Assembly: GCA_964643355.1 (NCBI GenBank)
Contig: CAZXPW010000004.1
Span: 1-64,000, forward strand
Source: FEN-1350 sp964643355
Lineage (GTDB): Bacteria > Planctomycetota > Phycisphaerae > Sedimentisphaerales > Anaerohalosphaeraceae
Direction of reading: 5' to 3'
Length of the DNA: 64,000 bases
Part shown: positions 53,200 through 62,153 of the stretch, piece by piece
Position numbering within the stretch: position 1 is the stretch's first letter
Layout: each line of letters opens with the position of its first letter
The notes under the pieces: model-generated
Database searches by the model: none
Seen by the model: only the letters and a program-made list of their open reading frames with translations
Told to the model about the DNA's origin: nothing
Program-made: the position numbers and the translations under genes

Positions 53200-54723
53200 A
53201 TGTCACGGACATCATCGGTCGGTCTGTCGCGACGGGATTTTCTCTGTTCAGTCGGCGCGGGGATCACCGCGGCCGTGATCGCGGGCTGTCAGTCCTCCCT
53301 TCAAACTCGAATTTCTCGTCGAAAACCCAACTTCGTCTTCTTTCTCATCGATGATATGGGCTGGCGCGACCTGGGTTGCTTCGGCAGCTCGTTTTACGAA
53401 ACGCCGAATATCGACCGTCTGGCCCGACAGGCCATGCGTTTCACCGACGCATATGCGGCCTGTCCCGTCTGCTCGCCTACGCGGGCCAGCATCCTAAGCG
53501 GGAAATATCCGGCTCGGATGGGCCTGACCAACTTCATCGCGGGACGCAAAAGCGGAAAGCTTCTCCCACCGGATTTTCTTGTGCACATGCCCCTCGAAGA
53601 ACTGACCTTTGCCGAAGTCTTGCAGCAATCCGGATATGCCACGGGATTTTTCGGGAAGTGGCATCTCGGCGACCTTCCGTATCTGCCGGACAATCAGGGA
53701 TTCGCAACCAATGTCGCCGGCGATGGTCACGGCGCGCCGCCGAGTTACTTTACTCCGTACGGGAAAAAAATCGGAGGACTCAAACTGACGCCCGGTCCTG
53801 AGGGAGAATATTTGACCGATCGACTGACCGATGAAGCCGTCAGCTTTATCCATCTCAATCGCGACAAACCCTTTCTGGTCTATCTGTCGCATTATGCCGT
53901 TCATGTTCCCTTACAGGCCAGGAAGGAATTAACGGATAAGTATCTGGCCAAGGCCGGAACGCTGCCGCCCAGCGATCCGCGGTTTGTTCCCGAAGGAGCG
54001 ACTCAGGCCCGCCAGGTTCAGGATCACGCCGTCTATGCGGCGATGGTCGAGAGCGTCGATCACAGCGTTGGAAACATTATGCAAACACTGGACGATCTGC
54101 GGCTTTCCGACGATACCGTGATTTTCTTTATGTCCGACAACGGGGGGCTTTCGACGGCCGAGGGTTCGCCCACGGCCAATGTGCCGTTGCGGGCGGGGAA
54201 GGGCTGGCTTTACGAGGGAGGGATTCGAGAGCCGATGATCGTTCGCTGGCCGGCAGTGACGCGGCCGGGATCGACCTGTTCGACGCCGGTGCTCAGCACG
54301 GATTTCTACCCCACGATCCTGGAGATCGCGGGGTTGCCGCCGGCGCCGCAGCAGCATATCGACGGAGTATCGCTGGTTCCATTATTGAAGGGCGGCAAAC
54401 GACTTCCGCGGCGAGACTTGTTCTGGCACTACCCGCATTACAGCAATCAGGGCGGCGGACCCGGCGGCGCGATCCGCAGCGGCGACTACAAACTCATCGA
54501 ATTCTTCGAAGACCATCGTGTTGAGCTGTACAATCTGAAGAAGGACATCGGCGAAAAGAACAACCTGGCCGACCGGATACCCGACAGGGCCGAGCAGATG
54601 CTCAAACGGCTGCACGAATGGAGGACGGAGATCGGCGCCAAAATGCCGACGCCCAACCCCGATGAACCCAGCGGTTTGAATCCTCAGATTCCCCGGGAGG
54701 AACGACGACATGTCTTCGGATAA
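53200..54723 (+). CDS. Sulfatase (Cys-type, S1 family), exported
   Basis: This is a 507-residue sulfatase. GAGGAG lies 6 bases before the ATG at 53200. The N-terminus has a Tat-like pair (LSRRDFLCSVGAG) followed by VIAGC, a lipobox, so it may be surface-anchored. The metal-binding start is FFLIDDMGWRDLGC (D51, D52), and the modified residue is C91 in CSPTR, the CxPxR motif that a formylglycine-generating enzyme must activate. GKWHLGD and FMSDNGG complete the site. It would remove sulfate esters from carbohydrate. The last 14 bases overlap the next sulfatase. Confidence 0.93.
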   Translation: MSRTSSVGLSRRDFLCSVGAGITAAVIAGCQSSLQTRISRRKPNFVFFLIDDMGWRDLGCFGSSFYETPNIDRLARQAMRFTDAYAACPVCSPTRASILSGKYPARMGLTNFIAGRKSGKLLPPDFLVHMPLEELTFAEVLQQSGYATGFFGKWHLGDLPYLPDNQGFATNVAGDGHGAPPSYFTPYGKKIGGLKLTPGPEGEYLTDRLTDEAVSFIHLNRDKPFLVYLSHYAVHVPLQARKELTDKYLAKAGTLPPSDPRFVPEGATQARQVQDHAVYAAMVESVDHSVGNIMQTLDDLRLSDDTVIFFMSDNGGLSTAEGSPTANVPLRAGKGWLYEGGIREPMIVRWPAVTRPGSTCSTPVLSTDFYPTILEIAGLPPAPQQHIDGVSLVPLLKGGKRLPRRDLFWHYPHYSNQGGGPGGAIRSGDYKLIEFFEDHRVELYNLKKDIGEKNNLADRIPDRAEQMLKRLHEWRTEIGAKMPTPNPDEPSGLNPQIPREERRHVFG

Positions 54724-56425
54724 AACAATATCTCGACGCGATTTTATCCGGTTCATGGGAGGCGTTTGGGCCGGACTCTCGATGGCCGGATGTGCCGATT
54801 CGCTCCAACGGGGATCCCGATCCGGCCGGCCGAACATCATCGTCATCCTGTCCGATGATATGGGGTTTTCGGATCTGGGTTGTTATGGGGGCGAGATCGA
54901 CACGCCGAATCTCGACGCCCTGGCCGCATCGGGATTGCGGTTCGCGCAATTCTATAATACCGCTCGTTGCTGCCCGACGCGGGCGTCGCTGTTGACCGGC
55001 TTGTATCCGCATCAGGCGGGCATCGGCCACATGATGGAGGACAAGGGATTCGACGGGTATCGGGGCGATCTGTCGCGAAATGCCGTGACGATCGCCGAGG
55101 TCCTCCGATCTGCAGGGTATGGGACATACATGTGCGGCAAGTGGCATGTGACCCCGCGCGTCCGTCCCGAAGCTCCAAAAGACAACTGGCCGTGTCAGCG
55201 CGGATTCGACCGATTCTTCGGAACCATTGACGGAGCGGGAAGTTATTTTGATCCCAGCAGTTTGACGCTGGACAATACGCAAATCCCGCCCGGCGAGGAT
55301 TTCTATTACACCGACGCGATCAGCGATCACGCCGTGCAGTTTCTCTCCGAACATAACCCGGACAGACCGTTCTTTTTGTATGTCGCCTATACGGCGGCGC
55401 ACTGGCCGCTGCATGCCCGGCCGGAGGATATCGTCAAGTACAAGGGGCGGTACGATGCCGGTTGGGATGCGGTCCGGCAGCAGCGGTTGCAACGGATGCG
55501 AACGATGGGTCTGATTGATCCGGAGTGGGATCTGACCCCTCGCGATCCGAATGTCCCCGCGTGGGAGAATGAGCCGCTGAAGGATTGGCATATCCGGCGA
55601 ATGGAAGTCTATGCGGCCATGATCGACCGTATGGACCGGGGGATCGGACGGATTGTCGAGCAACTGCGAAAGAACGGTCAACGAAACAATACGCTGATCC
55701 TGTTCATACAGGATAACGGCGCCTGTGCCGAGGAGATTGGCAGCGCCGCCCCAGCGGCGCCGGAACCGGCCGCTCCGATGGCCGCCAATGAACTCCAGCT
55801 CCAGTCCCAGCCGAAGAATACCCGAAGCGGCGATCCGGTACGGCGAGGCAAAGGAGTTCTTCCCGGTTCGGCGGATACTTATCAATCCTATGGGCGGGGC
55901 TGGGCCAACGCCTCAAACACGCCATTTCGATTGTATAAACACTGGGTCCACGAAGGCGGAATCAGCACGCCGCTAATCGCGCACTGGCCGGAGCGAATCC
56001 GCGACCGTGGCGCGATCTGCGGCCATTGTGGCCACCTGATCGATATTATGGCGACCTGTGTTGATGCGGCGGCAGCGGAGTATCCGGCTCAGTTTGCGGG
56101 TCATTCCGTCATTCCGCTTGTCGGACGAAGCTTGTTGCCCGCATTTGAAAACCGACCCATCGAACGACCGGAGGGTTTGTTCTGGGAACACGAGGGCAAC
56201 CGTGCCGTAAGAATGGGCCAATACAAACTTGTGGCCCGCCACAATCAGCCGTGGGAACTGTACGACATGGCGAAAGATCGCAGTGAACTGCACGATCTGG
56301 CTTCGAAACAGCCCGAACGGGTCGAGCGACTCAAGGCGATGTTTGAGGCCTGGGCTCAACGAACTCAGGTGTTGCCGTGGAAACAGGTCAACGCGCCCCG
56401 GGATAAAGAAAAATCGCAGTTTTGA
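54710..56425 (+). CDS. Sulfatase (Cys-type, S1 family), exported
   Basis: This 571-residue sulfatase has a Tat motif (ISRRDFIRFMGGVW) and the lipobox SMAGC. Its active-site motif is C87-C-P-T-R91, again the Cys type needing formylglycine conversion. VILSDDMGFSDLGCYG gives the metal ligands, with GKWHVTP and FIQDNGACAEE further on. A long insertion after the last block, rich in Ala/Pro (about residues 345-395), distinguishes it from its neighbours. The ATG at 54710 has GGGAGGA upstream and overlaps the previous gene, so it is translationally coupled. The substrate is probably a sulfated polysaccharide. Confidence 0.93.
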   Translation: MSSDKTISRRDFIRFMGGVWAGLSMAGCADSLQRGSRSGRPNIIVILSDDMGFSDLGCYGGEIDTPNLDALAASGLRFAQFYNTARCCPTRASLLTGLYPHQAGIGHMMEDKGFDGYRGDLSRNAVTIAEVLRSAGYGTYMCGKWHVTPRVRPEAPKDNWPCQRGFDRFFGTIDGAGSYFDPSSLTLDNTQIPPGEDFYYTDAISDHAVQFLSEHNPDRPFFLYVAYTAAHWPLHARPEDIVKYKGRYDAGWDAVRQQRLQRMRTMGLIDPEWDLTPRDPNVPAWENEPLKDWHIRRMEVYAAMIDRMDRGIGRIVEQLRKNGQRNNTLILFIQDNGACAEEIGSAAPAAPEPAAPMAANELQLQSQPKNTRSGDPVRRGKGVLPGSADTYQSYGRGWANASNTPFRLYKHWVHEGGISTPLIAHWPERIRDRGAICGHCGHLIDIMATCVDAAAAEYPAQFAGHSVIPLVGRSLLPAFENRPIERPEGLFWEHEGNRAVRMGQYKLVARHNQPWELYDMAKDRSELHDLASKQPERVERLKAMFEAWAQRTQVLPWKQVNAPRDKEKSQF

Positions 56426-56432
56426 GGAATTC

Positions 56433-57851
56433 ATGAATCGTAGAAGTTTCCTTCAATCAACGGGCCTGACTTTGCTGTTTCTGAGCGGTTTGTCCTGTCA
56501 GTCGTCGTTGGCTTCCAAAAACTCGGCTTCCAAACGCAAGCCGAATTTTGTGATCATCTATGCCGACGATCTGGGCTATGGCGATCTGGGTTGTTACGGC
56601 CATCCGACAATCCGCACGCCGAATCTGGACCGTATGGCCGCCGAGGGCACCAAACTCACGGAATTCTATTCGGCTGCGCCGGTTTGCACGCCGAGTCGAG
56701 CGGCATTGTTGACCGGCCGTCTTCCGATTCGCAATGGAATGTTCGGCAAGCGCGGCGTGCTCTTTCCGGATTCCGGAGGCGGCCTGCCCCCCGAAGAGAT
56801 CACGATTGCTCGACTCCTCAAGCAGCAGGGGTATTCGACGGCCTGCGTGGGCAAATGGCACCTTGGCCATCTGCCGCAGTTTTTGCCGACGGCCCATGGA
56901 TTCGATTCGTATTTCGGGATTCCGTATAGCAACGATATGGACAAGGTCGCCGGGGCCGGACGCGATGCGGTTACGAGTCCGAAAATTGAATTTTTCAATG
57001 TGCCTCTTATGCGGGACACTACGATTATTGAGCGGCCCGCCGATCAGAATACGATCACGCGTCGTTACACGCAGCAGGCCGTGGACTTTATCCGTCGCAG
57101 CAAGGACAAACCCTTCTTTTTATACCTGGCCCACAACATGCCCCATGTCCCGTTGTTTGCTTCGGAGGCATTTCGCGGCAAAAGTCCCCGCGGTATCTAT
57201 GGCGATGTCGTCGAGGAGATCGACTGGAGCATGGGGCAGGTGCTCGACACGCTGCGAAAAGAAGGCCTGGCCGACAACACGCTGGTGATGTTCAGCTCCG
57301 ACAACGGGCCGTGGCTGACCTACAATGAACAAGGCGGATCGGCCGGCCTGTTGCGGGACGGGAAGGGCAGCACCTGGGATGGCGGCATGCGCGAACCCGG
57401 TCTGTTCTGGTGGCCGGGGACCATTCCGGCCGCCACGGTTACCAATGGACTGGCCAGCACGCTGGATGTGTTTGCGACCTTCGCCGAGCTGGCGGGGGCC
57501 CGGTTGCCGAACGATCGCATTCTCGACGGAGTTTCACTTGCGGCATTCCTCAAGGGCAAGGCCGACTCGCCGCGCGATACGATGTTCTTTTATGCCGGTT
57601 CGCAGCTTCGTGCGGTCCGCAAGGGCCCATGGAAGATGCATCTGGCGACCAAGACCGAATATACCGGCCAGGAATTGCAGGAACACAGTCCGCCGCTGTT
57701 GTTCAATCTCCAGCAGGATCCCTCCGAGAAATATAATGTGGCTGAACAATATCCAGGGGTGATCCGGCAACTGACAAAGGTTGTCGATGCCCATCGGGCC
57801 GGAGTCGTTTCCGTCCCGGCCCAACTGGACATTCCGCTCCCGGAATCCTGA
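56433..57851 (+). CDS. Sulfatase (Cys-type, S1 family), lipoprotein
   Basis: This is a 472-residue sulfatase. The leader (MNRRSFLQSTGLTLLFLSGL) ends in the lipobox GLSC and contains RR, so it may use Tat or Sec. The active-site motif is C85-T-P-S-R89. YADDLGYGDLGCYG supplies metal ligands, and GKWHLGHLP and FSSDNGPW follow. It starts 7 bases after the preceding stop, GAGGAATTC serving as ribosome site. Three different sulfatases in a row suggest stepwise desulfation of one polymer at distinct positions. Confidence 0.93.
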   Translation: MNRRSFLQSTGLTLLFLSGLSCQSSLASKNSASKRKPNFVIIYADDLGYGDLGCYGHPTIRTPNLDRMAAEGTKLTEFYSAAPVCTPSRAALLTGRLPIRNGMFGKRGVLFPDSGGGLPPEEITIARLLKQQGYSTACVGKWHLGHLPQFLPTAHGFDSYFGIPYSNDMDKVAGAGRDAVTSPKIEFFNVPLMRDTTIIERPADQNTITRRYTQQAVDFIRRSKDKPFFLYLAHNMPHVPLFASEAFRGKSPRGIYGDVVEEIDWSMGQVLDTLRKEGLADNTLVMFSSDNGPWLTYNEQGGSAGLLRDGKGSTWDGGMREPGLFWWPGTIPAATVTNGLASTLDVFATFAELAGARLPNDRILDGVSLAAFLKGKADSPRDTMFFYAGSQLRAVRKGPWKMHLATKTEYTGQELQEHSPPLLFNLQQDPSEKYNVAEQYPGVIRQLTKVVDAHRAGVVSVPAQLDIPLPES

Positions 57852-57870
57852 TATTCAGGAGTGATGATTC

Positions 57871-59886
57871 ATGATATTGTCTCGGATCAATCGTCGCGAT
57901 TTTCTCAAGGTCGCCGGATTGACGATCCCGGCCTTGTCCGTATCCATTTCGGCGGGGGACGAAATAAAACATCCAATTCCGGCAGAGTGGTTCGATCCGC
58001 CGAGGGAATTTTCTTTGACTCCGTTCTGGTTCTGGAACGATACACTCACAGAGGCCGAATTATCCCGTCAACTGGACGATTTTCAGGCCCATGGCGTGCA
58101 CGCCTTTGTGATCCATCCCCGCGCGGGACTACCCAAAGACACCGGCTGGATGAGCGGCAAGCTTCTGGGCTTTATGCGATTTGCGATTGAGCAGGCCGCC
58201 AAACGGAACATGTGGGTGATTCTCTACGACGAGGGTATGTATCCCAGCGGCTCGTCGAGCGGACAAGTTGTCGCCGAAAATCCCGCCTATCGAACCCGCG
58301 GACTGTTTGCCGTCGATCTGGATACGGCCAAGCCCGGAGACCGCATCTATGGTCTCCGGATCGGCCTCGACGGAATGCCGGTCCCCGAAAAAGGCCAGAA
58401 TCTGATCGCCATTGTCCCTCGCAAGTCCGACGGCCATTGCATCGCCGTATTTGATCGGGCGATTCGCGACGGCAGTTCCACCATCCGTGGTCTGCATTTC
58501 CGCGATGACGATCCACCTCGCAGGGCAGACCATAAGGAAGTCCCCGAAAACACCCCGCCAGCCGCGGACATCTTAAATCCGGAATCGGTCAATTGTTTCA
58601 TCCGACTGGTCTATCAGCGGTTCTACGATGAATTCAGACCGCACTTTGGCAAGACCATCACGGCCATCTTTACCGATGAACCTTCGATTTTAGCCAAGAA
58701 TGCCGAACGCGGAGCCGTTGCCGGTACAACCGGGATTGTGTCCGAAGTCAGCCGGATCCTCGGTTATGATTTTACGCCGCATTTGCCGACGCTGTGGTTC
58801 GAAGACGAGCCGGATGCTGCCCGTTATCGGGCCGACTATAATCGTGCTCTGCGGGTGCGTCTGGAGGAGACTTTTTACGCTCCGATCTGCCGCTGGTGCG
58901 GCGAGCATGGCGTTGCCCTGACCGGCCATCCGGAAAAACCCGACGATATTGACAATCTCCGTTGGTTCCACATCCCCGGCCAGGATATTGTCTGGCGATA
59001 CATCGAACCGGGCAAGCCCTCGGCCCTTGAAGGGGCTCAATCGACTCAGGCCAAGTGCGCCGCCTCGGCGATGGTCCATCTCGGACGGCGGCGCAATCTC
59101 AACGAATTCTGCGGGGCTTATGGTCACAATTTTACCTTTGAGGAGATGAAGTGGCTGGCGGGATGGTTACTGGTTCGCGGTTGTAACCTCCTGGTGCCGC
59201 ACGCGTTCTATTATTCCGTACGAGGTCCGAGGATCGACGAGCGCCCGCCGGATGTCGGCCCGAACAGTTCCTGGTGGGACCGTTTTGCTCCTTTCGCCCG
59301 CGCGTGCGCCCGCAATTGCTGGCTCAATACCGACAGCCGACCCGTTTGTCGTATCGCGATCCTCGGCCAGTCCGATCGCCTGCCGTGGCGGGCGGCCAAA
59401 GTCTGTTTCGAAAATCAGCGGGATTTTCATTACCTGTCCCTCACCGATCTTCAGTCGAAAGCAGTTGTCGATGATCAGGGGATCCATCTTGCGGGAATGG
59501 ATTACGAGGTTCTGATTGTTGAACCGGATTTCCGAATCGAACCCGATTCCATCCGCCGGACGCTAAAACAATCCGACCGTCTCTACGAGTTCAACCCGGA
59601 TGCCCCTTCAAGCTTGATCGCCTTTTTGGATCAAAAAATTCCCCCTGTTTTCCGGCTGGATCCTCCTTGCCCTGATCTGAGGGTCCGTCATGTCCAAAAA
59701 TCGGGCCTGGACTTTCTGTTGCTTTTCAGTGAAAAAGATACACCCGTTCAAATCCGGCTTTCGAAATCCATTTCTGGCACGACTTGGTTGGCGGATCCGT
59801 TCGGCAATACGATCACTCAATGGGATACTACAAAAAAACTCTTGTTGAAATCTGGTCAGTGGGTAACCCTTGTGGTAAAAGCATAG
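57871..59886 (+). CDS. Exported GH106-like TIM-barrel glycosidase
   Basis: This 671-residue protein begins with a Tat motif (INRRDFLKVAGLTIPALS). The body resembles the alpha-L-rhamnosidase (GH106-like) barrel: FSLTPFWFWNDTL, then GVHAFVIHPRAGLPK and VILYDEGMYPSGSSSG. TAIFTDEPSIL follows, carrying a candidate catalytic Glu. The protein is shorter than full GH106 enzymes and lacks their large accessory beta domains. It is the last gene of the sulfatase operon, 19 bases after the third sulfatase. Together with rhamnulokinase at 62154 it suggests release of rhamnose or a similar deoxysugar. Family placement is from motif resemblance. Confidence 0.72.
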   Translation: MILSRINRRDFLKVAGLTIPALSVSISAGDEIKHPIPAEWFDPPREFSLTPFWFWNDTLTEAELSRQLDDFQAHGVHAFVIHPRAGLPKDTGWMSGKLLGFMRFAIEQAAKRNMWVILYDEGMYPSGSSSGQVVAENPAYRTRGLFAVDLDTAKPGDRIYGLRIGLDGMPVPEKGQNLIAIVPRKSDGHCIAVFDRAIRDGSSTIRGLHFRDDDPPRRADHKEVPENTPPAADILNPESVNCFIRLVYQRFYDEFRPHFGKTITAIFTDEPSILAKNAERGAVAGTTGIVSEVSRILGYDFTPHLPTLWFEDEPDAARYRADYNRALRVRLEETFYAPICRWCGEHGVALTGHPEKPDDIDNLRWFHIPGQDIVWRYIEPGKPSALEGAQSTQAKCAASAMVHLGRRRNLNEFCGAYGHNFTFEEMKWLAGWLLVRGCNLLVPHAFYYSVRGPRIDERPPDVGPNSSWWDRFAPFARACARNCWLNTDSRPVCRIAILGQSDRLPWRAAKVCFENQRDFHYLSLTDLQSKAVVDDQGIHLAGMDYEVLIVEPDFRIEPDSIRRTLKQSDRLYEFNPDAPSSLIAFLDQKIPPVFRLDPPCPDLRVRHVQKSGLDFLLLFSEKDTPVQIRLSKSISGTTWLADPFGNTITQWDTTKKLLLKSGQWVTLVVKA

Positions 59887-60226
59887 AATAGATCATACAG
59901 ACAGTATTTTTTGTGCAATTTACCTATCTTCTTGATGTCTATCTGAGAATGTCGATACAAATCGCCACTTATAAAGCAATTTCGATTGTTATACGCCGTT
60001 TTATATAACTAAATTGTTTACTGGGCATGGAATTATATCGGCATGTTATGTATTATTCGGGTTTTCCTGATTTTGTGTAACGGTTGGAGAAAAATAATCT
60101 CAGTTAATTGTTGACATGGATATTGAGATATGGTAGAATTCGGATCGGTGGGTGTGATAATGTTTCACGAAAACCATCAATGAGTGGCAGCAATTGGACA
60201 GAATATGATAATATGAGGGGAAAACT
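59887..60226. other. AT-rich intergenic region
   Basis: About 340 bases, the most AT-rich stretch in the window, lie between the glycosidase and the first PEP-CTERM gene. It holds the promoter at 60111-60139 and the leader of that gene. I see no terminator hairpin for the preceding operon and no gene. Confidence 0.55.
60111..60139 (+). promoter_or_regulatory. Strong sigma-70 promoter of the first PEP-CTERM gene
   Basis: TTGACA (60111-60116) and TAGAAT (60134-60139) have 17 bases between them. TGG lies directly before the -10 box, an extended -10. Transcription would begin near 60146, leaving an 80-base leader. Confidence 0.78.
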
Positions 60227-60919
60227 ATGAAAAAAGTGCTTGTATTATCGGTATTGGTGGCAGTCGCCTCAACGGCGATGGCGGGGATGACGCCGGTAAA
60301 TTCCCAGAATAAGTTTTTTGAGCCGGGAATTTATAGTGTCTTGGACAAGTTGTATGGCAAGAATAGCTATGAGCGCGTTGACGACGCGTTCGACAACCTG
60401 TGGAATTACGACAATCTCGCTGGAATCGGCAGTGCCCAGTTCGAGGCCAAATTTTCCGCCGTCGGCGCCGCGACTTTTGGGTATTTCAGCGGTACCGATT
60501 CCATGAAGTTTAATCCCCTGTTCTCCGTTGCGGGATTCGGATATGCCAATCCAAACAAGCCGATCACGGCGGTTTTGGATTCCGACAAGACGGGAGATCC
60601 GTTCCGTTTCGGAGTCTTCTTTGGTTTCGGCCGGTTGGGCAATCTCTATAGTTCGGATGCCGACCAGAACTTCTTTGATCTGGACCACATGGTGACCTTC
60701 CAGATCACCAAGGGCAAAGATGCCGGCGCGTATGTGTTGGCGTGGGAAGATGGACGATGCCTTGGCGATCGGGATTATCAGGATCTGGTCATTCAAGTCA
60801 ACGGCGTCACCTCGAATGGGCCGCCTTCGGTTATCGTGGTTCCGGCTCCCGCCGCGTTGGCCCTCGGTTCGCTGGGACTGGGGTTGGTCGGGTGGCTGCG
60901 GAGAGGAAGAGCCCTGTAA
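60227..60919 (+). CDS. PEP-CTERM surface protein with DUF4114-like domain
   Basis: This 230-residue exported protein has a signal peptide (LVLSVLVAVASTAMA). The last part of the mature region fits DUF4114 (YVLAWEDGRCLGDRDYQDLV). The C-terminus (205-230) is a PEP-CTERM sorting tail: VPAPAA, a hydrophobic helix, then WLRRGRAL. Such tails are processed by an exosortase and the protein ends up outside the cell or in extracellular matrix; no exosortase gene is in this window. GAGGGG precedes the ATG. It has its own strong promoter and a classic terminator. Confidence 0.88.
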   Translation: MKKVLVLSVLVAVASTAMAGMTPVNSQNKFFEPGIYSVLDKLYGKNSYERVDDAFDNLWNYDNLAGIGSAQFEAKFSAVGAATFGYFSGTDSMKFNPLFSVAGFGYANPNKPITAVLDSDKTGDPFRFGVFFGFGRLGNLYSSDADQNFFDLDHMVTFQITKGKDAGAYVLAWEDGRCLGDRDYQDLVIQVNGVTSNGPPSVIVVPAPAALALGSLGLGLVGWLRRGRAL

Positions 60920-61486
60920 GTTTTCTTATCAACCTGGAAATCAAAAGGCCGCGACAGTCGCGGCCTTTTTTGTTTGAACCATGCTTCGGACTTTATATAT
61001 ATCTACATATATTTGTATGAATGGTATTGAATTGTCCAGTATCTTCTTTTATCAATCGGTTGAGCGGTCTCGTTATTCCCATGCCGTCTGCGCGAGTTTC
61101 ATCCCTCGATTTCCGCACGGATCATGACTCCATTTCCCCGGCAGCATTCAACAACCCTACAGACTCTACACACGGTACAACCGACGGCTCGAAAGCCAAA
61201 AAAATGGGTCCCGATAACGAATTCCCTGAAAATCCACGAAACCGATTTCGTATAATCAAGCTCATGGTGGTAACGAAATGGGGCGGTCGTTTCGCCGCGG
61301 GGAAAGGATCCCTCGGATAGGACAATCTGGGACGAATCGTTGTCCTATTGGCTCTTGAGTGAAAAGTAGAAACAGAATATAGGATCAATATTAGCTATAA
61401 TAGGGTTTGGAAAACAGCGTATCCAGGGGGGAGCGTATCCCGCCAAACAATAAAACAGTTGAAGAATATGTTGTAAGGAGAAAATG
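60920..61486. other. Intergenic region between the PEP-CTERM genes
   Basis: This stretch contains the terminator at 60943-60971, a small inverted repeat TAGGACAA/TTGTCCTA (61318-61325 with 61340-61347) and a TATAAT at 61396-61401 that may be the -10 box of the second PEP-CTERM gene, without a clear -35. A direct repeat GCGTATCC occurs twice near 61428-61450. The short frame at 61021-61320 lacks support. Confidence 0.5.
60943..60971 (+). terminator. Rho-independent terminator of the first PEP-CTERM gene
   Basis: AAAGGCCGCGAC and GTCGCGGCCTTT form a near-continuous GC-rich stem closely followed by a run of six T. It starts 24 bases after the stop codon. Confidence 0.92.
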
Positions 61487-62083
61487 ATGAAAAGAGCAAG
61501 CTTGTTTGTGGTACTGGCCCTGTTGGCCTCGCCGGTGTTGGCGACCTACACGGCCCAAATCAGCGCCCTGCCTCCGGCCTGGTCCGGCGGCCCGTTTCAG
61601 GTGGTCCTGAACGGAACAGGGAATTACGGTTCGTTTACGAACTACACTTTCCCGACTTTCTGTCTGGAGACCGGAGTCCAGGTATCGTTGCCGGGAACCT
61701 ACCTGGCCACCATCGATGATACGGTCCAATCCGGCGCCTTCGGTGCTGGTAACACCGCCCCGTTCTACACGGTTCTTCAGGCCAGCACCAAGTTGCTGTA
61801 TCATTCCTACCTGATGCTGTCCAATCCGACGGCTGCTCAGGGACAGGCCTATCAGAACGCGATTTGGGCTTCGCAGAGCGGCGCCGCGTTCAACAATAGC
61901 CTGATTCTGGCCAATGCTACCGGAAACGGCGTGAAGGTCCTGAACCTCTGGAAAGTCAACAAAGATCAGACGCTCACCGATGTTCAGTCGCAGTTGGTCA
62001 TGGTCCCGGCTCCGGGCGCGATCCTGCTGGGTTCGCTGGGTATGGGACTGGTCGGCTGGCTCCGTCAGCGTCGCAGTCTGTAA
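61487..62083 (+). CDS. PEP-CTERM surface protein
   Basis: This 198-residue exported protein has a signal peptide (ASLFVVLALLASPVLA) and a C-terminal sorting tail at 173-198. The tail is VPAPGA, a hydrophobic helix and WLRQRRSL, almost identical to that of the neighbour at 60227. The mature domain has no recognised fold. The AAGGAG ribosome site favours the second of two adjacent ATGs (61487 rather than 61484). Although adjacent, the two PEP-CTERM genes are separated by a terminator and 500 bases, so they are expressed independently. Confidence 0.85.
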   Translation: MKRASLFVVLALLASPVLATYTAQISALPPAWSGGPFQVVLNGTGNYGSFTNYTFPTFCLETGVQVSLPGTYLATIDDTVQSGAFGAGNTAPFYTVLQASTKLLYHSYLMLSNPTAAQGQAYQNAIWASQSGAAFNNSLILANATGNGVKVLNLWKVNKDQTLTDVQSQLVMVPAPGAILLGSLGMGLVGWLRQRRSL

Positions 62084-62115
62084 TTTGCTTCTCCCTTCCT
62101 TCAAGGAATTTGAGT

Positions 62116-62151
62116 GTCGTGGGCGGCTGCAAGGCCGCCCGCGGCATTTTT
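62116..62151 (+). terminator. Rho-independent terminator of the second PEP-CTERM gene
   Basis: GTCGTGGGCGGC (62116-62127) pairs with GCCGCCCGCGGC (62134-62145) over 12 pairs including two G-U, with a 6-base loop, followed by ATTTTTGTTT. It lies between convergent genes. Confidence 0.85.
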
Positions 62152-62153
62152 GT

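Noticed and set aside
61021..61320. Possible 99-residue gene between the PEP-CTERM genes
   Set aside because: No ribosome site and a low-complexity, hydrophilic product; the region looks non-coding.
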